Source of the DNA: Nocardioides lacusdianchii
GTDB lineage: Bacteria; Actinomycetota; Actinomycetes; Propionibacteriales; Nocardioidaceae
Reading direction: 5' to 3'
Length of the DNA: 64,000 nucleotides
NCBI RefSeq assembly: GCF_020102855.1
Contig: NZ_JADHZD010000002.1
Span: 310,001-374,000 of the forward strand
Shown here: positions 51,701 through 59,442 of the stretch, one piece after another
Layout: each line of letters begins with the position of its first letter
How positions within the stretch are numbered: the first letter of the stretch is position 1
Program-made: the position numbers and the translations under genes
The notes under the pieces: generated by a model
What the model saw: only the letters and a program-made list of their open reading frames with translations
Told to the model about the DNA's origin: nothing
Databases searched by the model: none

Positions 51701-52146
51701 CGGCCGCGCTCGTGGACGGCAAGGCCTCCGTGGCCCTGCCGGCCGACCTGCCGGTCGGCGCCAACCAGCTGACCGCGACCTACGAGGGCAACGGCTCGCT
51801 GGCGACCTCGTCGGCGAAGTTCACCGCCACGGCGGTGGCAGCGACGCCCGCCGGCAAGGCCGACTCCACCACGGTGGCGAAGGTGAAGCCGCGCAAGCCC
51901 CGCTTCAAGCAGGACTTCAAGGTGGTCGTGAAGGTCAAGGCCGACGGCACCACCGCGACGGGTCGCGTCGTGGTCCGCATCGACGGCAAGAAGGTCCGGA
52001 CCAAGCGTCTCGACGACGGCCGGATCATGTTCAAGGTGAAGAAGAACCTGAAGGTCGGCAAGCACAAGCTCGTCGCCGTCTACAAGGGCTCCGACACCGT
52101 CGAGCGCAGCAAGGACAAGCTGCGGTTCAAGGTCGTACGACGCTGA
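48724..52146 (+). CDS. Secreted M4 (thermolysin-like) metallopeptidase with inserted PA domain
   Basis: 1140 residues from GTG 48724, with GGAGG seven bases upstream. Signal peptide (VVGAGLAALPMSGLQASAA), an FTP-type propeptide (to about 270), then the zinc site H348-E-W-G-H352 and E372 in ALNESYSDVWGE. A PA-like domain (WAYVDRGTCPFVTKVANAEA, about 420-555) is inserted before the M4 C-terminal lobe, whose signature is GGVHSNSGVPNHAYAL. A jelly-roll-like domain, Ig-like repeats and a Lys/Arg-rich Ig-like domain (about 1045-1140) end the chain. It would degrade proteins outside the cell. Confidence 0.9.
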   Translation: MKLLNRGLALAVVGAGLAALPMSGLQASAAPADTNGVAAMVDRADGAVAVTREESTGKVGFLRVKGDGDLLPGTEGASLSAARDKVDAYLARYAGNFGARPDELVQRDVQKSPAGWTVTLTQQYRGVDVFGSMLRAQVDQDGDLTSVNGYAAPNLTLSVDPRLTAAEAGTRAVGLVKEDPPSHDGEKADLTGIGAGATDLVVYRMGATRGDSGKAVLAYQVEVTNEKNVRDTVFVDAQTGKALNRWSDVHEALDRELYEGSPAPSDLVWSEGDAFPGTLNVDQQNLVNSAGESYWLYENAFGRDSYDGEGATMKTVNNDPRISCPNANWNGVTTNYCNGVTSDDIVSHEWGHAYTEYTSGLIYQYQSGALNESYSDVWGETLDLVNGREDDGENFQAKRTVGDCDSTAPPGLGMEITAPTSLAGPCAAVAATGAKPFTTTPVTADVVVATDAADATGPTTTDGCTTFTNGAAVTGKWAYVDRGTCPFVTKVANAEAAGATGIVIGNNNVDPPAGFTGDPDLYGVMVSQADGAKFKSTTAVKTVRVTAEDLSARPDTTRWLMGEKSTAFGGAIRDMWTPTCYGDPGKVSDAEYKCDPTGADAGGVHSNSGVPNHAYALVVDGGTYNGQTIAGLGLDKAAAIWWRAQTAYLTPQSNFIDAANAFEQSCVDLVGAPINQLTTASDATPQAATPIAAGDCASVSAATAATEMRTAPVKCDFQALLGKDAPATCGEGFAEDVLWNEDFEDGLTGWTPSFEVVYEGGLHEAWQSVANAPAGTGAPHASKVAFGPAPDQGQCSGTAGDFSSRDSITGPVIEMPDTLRAPKLTFEHYVATEIGYDGGNVKMEVNGRGGFKAIPAGAYIYNAPTTLSGPATNTNPLAGEPGFTGTDGGETKGSWGESQIDLVAAGIEPGDTVQLRFDIGRDGCGGNEGWYVDNIEVVDCKLVTKTTAVHQPEPSTFGTASTAEVTVARDGSVGSTPSGDVVVTDAAGKELGSAALVDGKASVALPADLPVGANQLTATYEGNGSLATSSAKFTATAVAATPAGKADSTTVAKVKPRKPRFKQDFKVVVKVKADGTTATGRVVVRIDGKKVRTKRLDDGRIMFKVKKNLKVGKHKLVAVYKGSDTVERSKDKLRFKVVRR

Positions 52147-52180
52147 CCGCACGCTGACAGCACCACCAGCACCACACCGG

Positions 52181-52212
52181 GAGGCCCCGGCGGATCCGTC
52201 CGCCGGGGCCTC
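52181..52212. terminator. Strong bidirectional hairpin terminator
   Basis: A 14-bp perfect stem (52181-52194 with 52199-52212; arm GAGGCCCCGGCGGA) with a TCCG tetraloop lies between the M4 peptidase and M56 stops. Confidence 0.75.
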
Positions 52213-52244
52213 TCGGCCGTCCGGAGGCGAGCGGTCGTGGCGCC

Positions 52245-53114
52245 TCAGCGCGCGTCGAGCCCCGCGAGCCACGGCAGCACGACCAGCAGCGTGGGGAGCG
52301 CGAGGATCGCGGCGGCGAGCAGCAGCACCAGCAGGGCCTGTGCCCGGTGGCGGCGGGTGTCGCGCAGGACCTCCACCCGGGCCGTGAGCGAGCCGGCGGA
52401 CCCCAGCGCGCCGGCGGGAGCCGGTGAGCCGGCCAGCTCGAGCAACGCCGACACCAGCGCGCGACGATCACCGGTGCGGCAGGCCGCCCGGTCGGCCAGC
52501 ACCTCCACGAGCACCTCGACCTCCCGTCGCGCCGACCCGCTGGCCACGCCGCGCGGGAAGGCACGGTGCAGCACGGCGAAGGCCTCGAGGACGAGGTCGT
52601 GGCGCGCGCGCAGGTGCGAGCGCTCGTGCTCCAGGACCGCCGCCAGCTCCTCGGGCGCGAGGCGGGTCAGGGTCGGGCGCGACACGACGATCCGCGACCC
52701 GGTCATCCCGGGCACGCAGTAGGCGACCGGGAGGTCGTGCTCGAGCACCGAGACTCCATTGTCCGTGCGCGCCACGAGGTCGACCCGCTCGCGGTGCGTA
52801 CGACGCATCCGGCGCAGGGCGGTGCCCGTGCGGTGGCCGCTGAGCAGCAGCCGCGCCGCGACCACGACCGTCACCAGACCGGCGAGCGCCGCCACGACCA
52901 CGTCACCGGCGGCGACGGGCGCCACCCACAGGCGGTCGGTGGCCAGGGAGATCCCGGCACCGAGCGCGGCGAGGACCGCCGCCAGGGCGGTGCTCTGCCA
53001 CAGCAGCATCGCCGCGGACGGCGTACGCCGCAGGCCTGTCCAGCGCGACAGTGCCCACGGCAGCGGACCGGCGAGCAGCACGGCGAGCGCACCCAGCACC
53101 AGCGGGGTCAGCAC
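52245..53114 (-). CDS. M56-family membrane metallopeptidase (BlaR1-like, no sensor domain)
   Basis: 289 residues. Membrane helices lie near 1-22, 33-55, 68-92 and 255-280. The zinc site is H163-E-R-S-H167 (VLEHERSHLRARHD) with the third ligand in E204-x-x-A-D (EVLADRAA). This is the peptidase part of BlaR1/MecR1 without the penicillin-binding sensor, so the signal is unknown. It lies 18 bases after the blaI-type gene; the pair normally works as repressor plus repressor-cleaving protease. Confidence 0.85.
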   Translation of the reverse strand: MLTPLVLGALAVLLAGPLPWALSRWTGLRRTPSAAMLLWQSTALAAVLAALGAGISLATDRLWVAPVAAGDVVVAALAGLVTVVVAARLLLSGHRTGTALRRMRRTHRERVDLVARTDNGVSVLEHDLPVAYCVPGMTGSRIVVSRPTLTRLAPEELAAVLEHERSHLRARHDLVLEAFAVLHRAFPRGVASGSARREVEVLVEVLADRAACRTGDRRALVSALLELAGSPAPAGALGSAGSLTARVEVLRDTRRHRAQALLVLLLAAAILALPTLLVVLPWLAGLDAR

Positions 53115-53132
53115 GCGCGCGTCCCGGCCCGG

Positions 53133-53495
53133 TCAGGTGAGGTCGGCGAGGGCGCGGCGCAGCGCCGCGAGGTCCTCGGCGCTGGCCTCGCCCACGAAGG
53201 AGACGAGGGCCTGGTCGCGGTCGGCGCCGGTGGCCTCGAGCGCCTCGCGCATCACCTCGGCGGTCATTGCGGCGCGGCTGAGCCGGGGCGCGTAGCGGAA
53301 GGCCCGGCCGTCGCGCTCACGCACCACGAGGTCCTTGGCGACGAGCCGGTCGAGCACCGTCATCACGGTCGTGTAGGCGAGGTCGCGTCCCTCGAGCCGG
53401 GCGTGCACCTCGCGGCCACTGGACGTGCCGTCGCCGTCCCACAGGGCGTCGAGGACGGCCTGCTCGAGCTCGCCCATCCGGGACCTTGGACTCAT
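53133..53495 (-). CDS. BlaI/MecI/CopY-family repressor
   Basis: 120 residues. The winged helix is LEQAVLDALWDGDGTSSGREVH, followed by LAYTTVMTVLDRLVAKDLV, the BlaI/MecI DNA-reading pattern; the C-terminal helical half dimerises. An internal ATG (MGELEQ) is another possible start. It is divergent from cydA, and the 109-base gap holds tandem TAC...GTA inverted repeats of the BlaI-operator kind. A role in cytochrome bd control is inferred from this. Confidence 0.88.
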   Translation of the reverse strand: MSPRSRMGELEQAVLDALWDGDGTSSGREVHARLEGRDLAYTTVMTVLDRLVAKDLVVRERDGRAFRYAPRLSRAAMTAEVMREALEATGADRDQALVSFVGEASAEDLAALRRALADLT

Positions 53496-53528
53496 GTGAC
53501 AGGAGTCTAGGGGCCCTGACCGAGGAAG

Positions 53529-53567
53529 TACGACATTGCGTAGTATCTACTACAATCTGTCGTAGTA
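53529..53567. promoter_or_regulatory. BlaI-type operator overlapping the cydA promoter
   Basis: Two adjacent imperfect palindromes: TACGACA/CGTAGTA (53529-53545) and TACTAC...GTAGTA (53548-53567, six-base perfect arms). The second contains a consensus-like -10, TACAAT (53551-53556). A repressor bound here would block RNA polymerase at cydA and could also control the divergent blaI-type gene. Confidence 0.65.
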
Positions 53568-53604
53568 CCGCGCCACGGCGCCTGACCAACGCAAGGGTGT
53601 GCCC

Positions 53605-55050
53605 ATGGACGTCCTCGACATCGCCCGGTGGCAGTTCGGGATCATCACCGTCTACCACTTCCTCTTCGTGCCGCTGACGATCGGGCTCACGGCCGTCATC
53701 GCCGGGCTCGAGACCGCGTGGGTGCGCACGGGCAAGGAGGACTACCTCCGCCTCACCAAGTTCTTCGCCAAGCTCTTCCTCATCAACTTCGCCATCGGCG
53801 TGGTGACCGGCATCGTCCAGGAGTTCCAGTTCGGGATGAACTGGTCGGACTATTCCCGCTTCGTCGGCGACGTCTTCGGCGCCCCTCTCGCGGTCGAGGG
53901 CCTGCTGGCCTTCTTCCTCGAGTCGACCTTCCTCGGCCTGTGGATCTTCGGCTGGGACAAGCTCCCCCGCGGCCTGCACGCAGGGTGCATGTGGCTGGTG
54001 CACCTCGGCACGCTGGCGTCGTCGTGGTTCATCCTCGCGGCCAACTCGTGGATGCAGCACCCGGTGGGCTACACCTACAACGCCGAGTCCGGGCGCGCGG
54101 AGCTCACCGACTTCTGGGCGGTGATGTTCAACAAGGTGCAGGTCGTGACCTTCCCGCACGTGATCTTCGCGGCGTACATGACCGCCGGCACCTTCCTGCT
54201 CGGCGTCAGCGCCTACCTCTACATGAAGAAGAAGCACGAGGCCGACCGGCCGATGTACCACCACGCCATCCGCATCGGCGCCGTCATCACCCTGCTCGCC
54301 GGTATCGGCGTCGCCATCACCGGCGACCTCCAGGGCAAGGTGATGACCGAGGTGCAGCCGATGAAGATGGCGGCCGCGGAGGGCCTCTACGAGACCAGCG
54401 AGAGCTGCGCACCCTTCTCGGTCTTCACGGTCGGCACCCCCGACGGCAAGGAGGAGAAGTTCGCCGTCACGGTCCCGTGCCTGCTGTCCTTCCTCGGCAC
54501 GGGCTCCTTCGACGGCACCGTCGAGGGCATCAACCCGCTGAGCGAGGAGTACGTCGAGACCTACGGGCAGGACCCGACGTCGAAGGCCTTCACCGAGGGC
54601 GACTACACCCCCGTCATCCCGGTCACCTACTGGTCCTTCCGCTTCATGATGGGCCTCGGTGCCTTCGCCGCCGCCGGCGCCGCGCTCATCCTGTGGCTGA
54701 CCCGCAAGGGGCGTACGCCGGGCGTGCGCTGGCTCGGGGTCCTCGGCCTCAGCCTGCCGATCGCCACCACGCTCGCGAGCTCGTGGGGCTGGATCTTCAC
54801 CGAGATGGGTCGCCAGCCGTGGGTGGTCTTCGGGCTGATGACCACCGAGTCCGGGGTCTCCCCCGGCGTCTCGGTCTTCGAGGCCGCCACCTCGCTCATC
54901 GTGCTGACCCTCCTCTACGCGGTGCTCGCGGTCATCGAGGTCAAGCTCCTCATCACCTACGTCAAGAAGGGCGCGGATCCCTTCGAGGAGCCGCCGCGGG
55001 TCAAGGTCGGCGGCTCCGACGAGGACAAGCCGCTCACCTTCGCCTACTGA
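53605..55050 (+). CDS. cydA: Cytochrome bd ubiquinol/menaquinol oxidase subunit I
   Basis: 481 residues from ATG 53605, with AAGGG seven bases upstream (an in-frame GTG at 53599 is too close to it). Heme ligand H18 is in ITVYHFLFV, the E99-type glutamate region is AVEGLLAFFLESTFLGLW, ASSWFILAANSWMQHPVG is the conserved helix end, and WGWIFTEMGRQPW is the C-terminal signature. The Q-loop is short, as in Gram-positive oxidases. It reduces oxygen to water with electrons from menaquinol, with high affinity under low oxygen. Confidence 0.95.
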   Translation: MDVLDIARWQFGIITVYHFLFVPLTIGLTAVIAGLETAWVRTGKEDYLRLTKFFAKLFLINFAIGVVTGIVQEFQFGMNWSDYSRFVGDVFGAPLAVEGLLAFFLESTFLGLWIFGWDKLPRGLHAGCMWLVHLGTLASSWFILAANSWMQHPVGYTYNAESGRAELTDFWAVMFNKVQVVTFPHVIFAAYMTAGTFLLGVSAYLYMKKKHEADRPMYHHAIRIGAVITLLAGIGVAITGDLQGKVMTEVQPMKMAAAEGLYETSESCAPFSVFTVGTPDGKEEKFAVTVPCLLSFLGTGSFDGTVEGINPLSEEYVETYGQDPTSKAFTEGDYTPVIPVTYWSFRFMMGLGAFAAAGAALILWLTRKGRTPGVRWLGVLGLSLPIATTLASSWGWIFTEMGRQPWVVFGLMTTESGVSPGVSVFEAATSLIVLTLLYAVLAVIEVKLLITYVKKGADPFEEPPRVKVGGSDEDKPLTFAY

Positions 55051-55081
55051 CCGACCACGACGACACGACAGAGAGACCACC

Positions 55082-56110
55082 ATGGAACTGACCACCGTCT
55101 GGTTCGCCCTCATCGCCGTGCTGTGGGTCGGCTACTTCTGCCTCGAGGGCTTCGACTTCGGCGTCGGGATGCTGCTGCCGGTGCTGGCGCGCGACGACAC
55201 CGAGCGGCGCGTCATGATCAACACCGTCGGCCCCGTGTGGGACGGCAACGAGGTGTGGGTCCTGGTCGCCGGCGGCGCGACCTTCGCCGCCTTCCCGGAG
55301 TGGTACGCCACGCTCTTCAGCGGGTTCTACCTGCCGCTCCTGCTCATCCTGGTGGCCCTCATCGTGCGCGGGCTCTCCTTCGAGTACCGCCACAAGCGCG
55401 AGGAGAGCGAGTGGAAGGGCCGGTGGGACCTCGCGCTCATCATCGGGTCGATCGTGCCGTCGCTGCTGTGGGGCGTCGCGTTCGCCAACATCGTGGCCGG
55501 CGTCCCGATCGACGCCGACAAGGAGTTCACCGGCAACCTCTTCACCCTGCTCAACCCCTTCGGCCTGCTCGGCGGACTGGTGACCCTCACCCTCTTCGCC
55601 ACCCACGGGGCGATGTTCGTCGCGCTCAAGACCGACGGCGAGATCCGCCACCGGGCCCGCGACCTGGCCGTGCGCATCGGCGTCGTCGCCGCCGTCCTCG
55701 CTGTGGTCTTCCTCGTGTGGACGCAGCTCAAGACCGGCACCGCCGTCACCGCGGTCGTCTTCGCCGCGGCCGCCGCCTCGCTGGTCGCCGGGCTCGTCTC
55801 GGCCCGCGCCGGGCGCGAGGGCTGGGCCTTCGTGGGCACGTTCGTGACCATCGCGCTGGCCGTGATCGGCCTGTTCCTGGGCCTGTTCCCCGACGTGATG
55901 CCGTCGACCACCGACCCGGCGTACTCGCTCACCACGACCAACGCGGCCGCGACGGCGTACACGCTGAAGGTGATGACGTGGGTCGCGGTGATCTTCACCC
56001 CGATCGTGCTGGGCTACCAGGCGTGGACCTACTGGGTCTTCCGCAAGCGCATCTCGGTGCGGCACATCCCCACCCCCGTCCTGGCCGGCACGAGCGACAC
56101 CGCGTCGTGA
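55082..56110 (+). CDS. cydB: Cytochrome bd oxidase subunit II
   Basis: 342 residues from ATG 55082, behind AGAGAGA, 31 bases after cydA. Eight hydrophobic helices are visible. Signatures are YFCLEGFDFGVGMLLP, GPVWDGNEVWVL and WGVAFANIVAGVP. CydB holds the oxidase together with CydA. Its TGA stop overlaps the GTG of the fused cydDC gene by four bases. Confidence 0.94.
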   Translation: MELTTVWFALIAVLWVGYFCLEGFDFGVGMLLPVLARDDTERRVMINTVGPVWDGNEVWVLVAGGATFAAFPEWYATLFSGFYLPLLLILVALIVRGLSFEYRHKREESEWKGRWDLALIIGSIVPSLLWGVAFANIVAGVPIDADKEFTGNLFTLLNPFGLLGGLVTLTLFATHGAMFVALKTDGEIRHRARDLAVRIGVVAAVLAVVFLVWTQLKTGTAVTAVVFAAAAASLVAGLVSARAGREGWAFVGTFVTIALAVIGLFLGLFPDVMPSTTDPAYSLTTTNAAATAYTLKVMTWVAVIFTPIVLGYQAWTYWVFRKRISVRHIPTPVLAGTSDTAS

Positions 56111-59100
56111 GGCCGCTCGACGCGGCCGTCCTCAGCCACCTCCGACCGGCGCGCGGGGCGCTCGCGGTCGTCGTCGCGTGCGGCGTGCTCGGCGGCCTGG
56201 CGACGGTGGCGCAGGCCTTCGCGCTGGGAGCCCTGGTCGTGGCGGCGGTCAGCGGGAACGACTGGACGCGCGCCGGGGGGTGGCTGGTCGGACTCGTGCT
56301 GCTGCGCACCGCGACGACGTACGCCGGCCAGCTGGCGGCGGCGCGGGCCGCCGGTGAAGTGTCGGGAGCCCTACGGCTGCGGCTCCTCGAGGCTGCTCGC
56401 CGCACTGCCGACCTCGCGCCCGCCCGACTGTCGCTGCTCGCGACCCGCGGCGTGGCCGGGGTCGAGCCCTACGTCACCCGCTACCTCCCGGCGCTGGTGC
56501 CGGCCGCCGTCCTCCCCGTCCTCACCCTCGTCGCGATCACCTGGCTCGACCCTCTGTCGGGGCTCGTCGTCGCGCTGACCCTGCCGCTCGTGCCGGTCTT
56601 CGCGATCCTCGTCGGCCTCACCACCCGCGACCGGGCCCGGACCCAGTGGCGTGCGATGGAGGCGCTGTCCGGCCACTTCCTCGACGTGGTGCGTGGCCTG
56701 CCGACGCTTGTCGCGCACCGGCGGGCCGAGGCCCAGGTGGCGACCATCCGCTCGGTCACCCACCGCTACCGCCGCGCGACCGTCGACACCCTCAAGGTCG
56801 CCTTCGCCTCCTCCTCCGTCCTCGAGCTCGTCGCCACACTGTCGGTCGCGCTGGTGGCGGTCACCGTCGGGCTGCGGCTGGCGTCGGGGTCGGTCGACTT
56901 CCGGGTCGCGCTCACCGTGCTGCTCCTGGCGCCCGAGGCCTACTGGCCGCTGCGCCGCGTGGGCGCGGAGTTCCACGCCGCTGCCGAGGGCACCGCGGCG
57001 CTGGCCGAGGCCGACGCGCTGCTGGCCCGCGCGGCCTCGCAGCCGCTCGGATCGCAGCGGCCGGCACGCGCCACGCTCGGTCTGCACGGGCTCGCGGTCG
57101 GTCACGACACGGCGCTGACCGCACCCCTCGACCTCGACCTGGCCGAGCGCGGCCTGGTGGCGATCGCAGGACCGTCCGGCTGCGGCAAGTCGACCCTGCT
57201 CGCGACGCTGCGCGGCGAGCTGCCTCCCCACGGCGGCGACGTCGTGGTGGGCGGCGCTCCCCTTCCGCGCGTCGACCCGGCGTGGTGGCGCGACCAGGTC
57301 GCCTGGGCACCCCAGCGACCGTGGCTGCTGGCCGACACCATCGCCGCCAACATCCGCGTCGGACGCCCCGGCGCCGGGGACGACGAGGTGTGGTCCGCGC
57401 TCACCGCCGTAGATCTCGCCGACGTGGTGCGCGCCCTGCCCGAGGGGCTGGACTCGCCCCTCGGCGAGGACGGGGCCGGCCTCTCCGCGGGTCAGCGGGC
57501 CCGCGTGGCGCTCGCGCGCGTCGTTCTGGCCGCCCGGCCGGTCGTGCTCCTCGACGAGCCCAGCGCGCACCTCGACGAGGAGACCGAGCAGGTGCTCCTC
57601 GAGACCATCGCCGCGCTCGCCCGCACCAGCCTGGTCCTCGTCGTCGCCCACCGCCCCGCCGTGCTCGCCGCCGCGGACCGGGTGCTGGAGCTGGAGCCTG
57701 TCGAGGGCCGGGCCCCGACGCCGGCTCCGTCTGCCGCGCCGGCGCGCGCGGTGTCGCACCCCGACGCCGCACCAGCATCGCCACCCGACGACGACCCGCA
57801 GTCCCGCTGGGGCCTGCGCACCGCGACGCTGCTCGGAGCACTGTCGACCGCGTCCGGCGTCGCACTCACCGCGACCGCCGGTTGGCTCATCACCCGCGCG
57901 AGTGAGCAGCCGCCGGTGCTCTACCTGATGGTCGCCATCGTCGGTGTACGCCTCTTCGGCCTCGCGCGCCCGGTGCTGCGCCACGCCGAGCGCGTGCTGA
58001 GCCACGACGTGGTGCTGCGGGAGCTCGCGGAGCGCCGGGCGCAGGTCTACGCCGACCTCGTCCCGCTCGTGCCCGGACGACTGGGTCCCCGTCGCGGTGA
58101 CCTCCTCACCCGCGTCGTCGACGACGTCGACGCCCTGCTCGACGACCGGCTCCGGGTGCGGCAGCCGGTCGCCACAGCCGTGCTGGTCGGGGTGGGCGCG
58201 ACCCTTCTCACCTGGCTCGTCGCCCCGGCTGCCGGCCTGGTCGTGCTCGGCGTCTGTGCCACCGGAGGGCTCGCCTTCGCGCTGGCCCGCCGCGGGGTGG
58301 CGACCGCCGAGCCGCAGGTCCTCGCGGCGCGGGCGGCTCTCGGCACGGGCGTCGAGGAGGTTGCCCACGGCCTGCGGGAGCTGGAGCAGTGGGCCGCCAC
58401 GCCGCGCGCGCTGGCCACCGTGCAGCAGCAGGGAGCCACGCTCGCCGCAGCCGTACGCCGCTCCGCGCGCGCCGTCGCCGCCGCCTCCGCCCTCACCACC
58501 GCCACCGCCGGCCTGGGCGTGGTGCTCGTCGCCGCGACCGTGACGCCTGCCCAGGTCTCCCCCGCACTCCTCGCGCTGCTGCTGCTGGTCCCACTGGCGC
58601 TCGCCGACGTGACCGGTGGGCTCGCCGACGCGGGTGCGGTGTCGGTGCGCGCCCGTGCCGCCCGCGAGCGCCTCGACCGGCTCGCGGCCACGTCGCCGGC
58701 GGTCAGCGACCCGCGGTCGCCCGAGCCGCTGCCCGCGAGCCACGCGCTCGCGCTCCGCGAGGCGGAGCTCGGTTGGACCGAGCGGCCCGTGCTGGCGCTC
58801 GAGCACCTCGACCTGCGACCGGGCGAGCACCTCGGCATCACGGGCCCCTCCGGCTCGGGGAAGTCCACCCTGGCTGGGACGCTCGTCCGCTTCATCGACC
58901 CCGTGTCGGGCCACGCCCTGCTCGGTGGCACCGACCTGCGCCGACTGGCGCTGGACGACGTACGCCGCACGGTGGGCCTCGTCGACGACGACCCGCACGT
59001 CTTCGCCTCGTCCGTCGCGGAGAACGTGCGCCTGGCGCGCCCGGGTGCGAGCGACGACGACGTGCGTCACGCGCTGGACCGCGCCCGGCTGGGCGAGTGG

Positions 59101-59442
59101 GTCGACGGGTTGCCCGACGGCATCCACACCCACGTCGGCGCCGGCTCGCGCGAGGTGTCCGGCGGCGAGCGGGCCCGCCTGGCGATGGCCAGGGCGCTGC
59201 TCGCCGACGCCCCGGTCCTGGTGCTCGACGAGCCCACCGCCCACCTCGACGCCGCCACCGCGCGGGCCGTCGCGGGGCAGCTGCTCGACGCTGCCGCGCG
59301 CCCGGGCCGCTCGGTCGTGTGGATCACCCACGGCACGATCGGCCTCGACGCCATGGACCACGTGGTCCGCCTCGACGCGGTCGGGACCCGGACGACCGGT
59401 GGGCTCAGCCCTGCTCTCGCGGGGACCGCAGCGGCAGGGTGA
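56107..59442 (+). CDS. cydDC: Fused thiol exporter CydDC
   Basis: 1111 residues from GTG 56107, a fusion of CydD and CydC. The first half has a membrane domain then Walker A IAGPSGCGKST (near 355) and signature LSAGQRARVALA (about 458); the second has Walker A ITGPSGSGKST (near 912) and VSGGERARLAMARALL (about 1016), with VLVLDEPTAHLD. CydDC exports cysteine/glutathione-type thiols and is needed for bd oxidase assembly. Fusion is known in other actinobacteria. The stop overlaps the end of the convergent histidine kinase gene by 38 bases. Confidence 0.92.
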   Translation: MRPLDAAVLSHLRPARGALAVVVACGVLGGLATVAQAFALGALVVAAVSGNDWTRAGGWLVGLVLLRTATTYAGQLAAARAAGEVSGALRLRLLEAARRTADLAPARLSLLATRGVAGVEPYVTRYLPALVPAAVLPVLTLVAITWLDPLSGLVVALTLPLVPVFAILVGLTTRDRARTQWRAMEALSGHFLDVVRGLPTLVAHRRAEAQVATIRSVTHRYRRATVDTLKVAFASSSVLELVATLSVALVAVTVGLRLASGSVDFRVALTVLLLAPEAYWPLRRVGAEFHAAAEGTAALAEADALLARAASQPLGSQRPARATLGLHGLAVGHDTALTAPLDLDLAERGLVAIAGPSGCGKSTLLATLRGELPPHGGDVVVGGAPLPRVDPAWWRDQVAWAPQRPWLLADTIAANIRVGRPGAGDDEVWSALTAVDLADVVRALPEGLDSPLGEDGAGLSAGQRARVALARVVLAARPVVLLDEPSAHLDEETEQVLLETIAALARTSLVLVVAHRPAVLAAADRVLELEPVEGRAPTPAPSAAPARAVSHPDAAPASPPDDDPQSRWGLRTATLLGALSTASGVALTATAGWLITRASEQPPVLYLMVAIVGVRLFGLARPVLRHAERVLSHDVVLRELAERRAQVYADLVPLVPGRLGPRRGDLLTRVVDDVDALLDDRLRVRQPVATAVLVGVGATLLTWLVAPAAGLVVLGVCATGGLAFALARRGVATAEPQVLAARAALGTGVEEVAHGLRELEQWAATPRALATVQQQGATLAAAVRRSARAVAAASALTTATAGLGVVLVAATVTPAQVSPALLALLLLVPLALADVTGGLADAGAVSVRARAARERLDRLAATSPAVSDPRSPEPLPASHALALREAELGWTERPVLALEHLDLRPGEHLGITGPSGSGKSTLAGTLVRFIDPVSGHALLGGTDLRRLALDDVRRTVGLVDDDPHVFASSVAENVRLARPGASDDDVRHALDRARLGEWVDGLPDGIHTHVGAGSREVSGGERARLAMARALLADAPVLVLDEPTAHLDAATARAVAGQLLDAAARPGRSVVWITHGTIGLDAMDHVVRLDAVGTRTTGGLSPALAGTAAAG

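Noticed and set aside
47890..52272. A very long open frame antisense to the M4 peptidase gene
   Set aside because: It is a high-GC shadow: the plus-strand frame has signal peptide, zinc motif and ribosome binding site, while the antisense protein is low-complexity Val/Gly/Arg.
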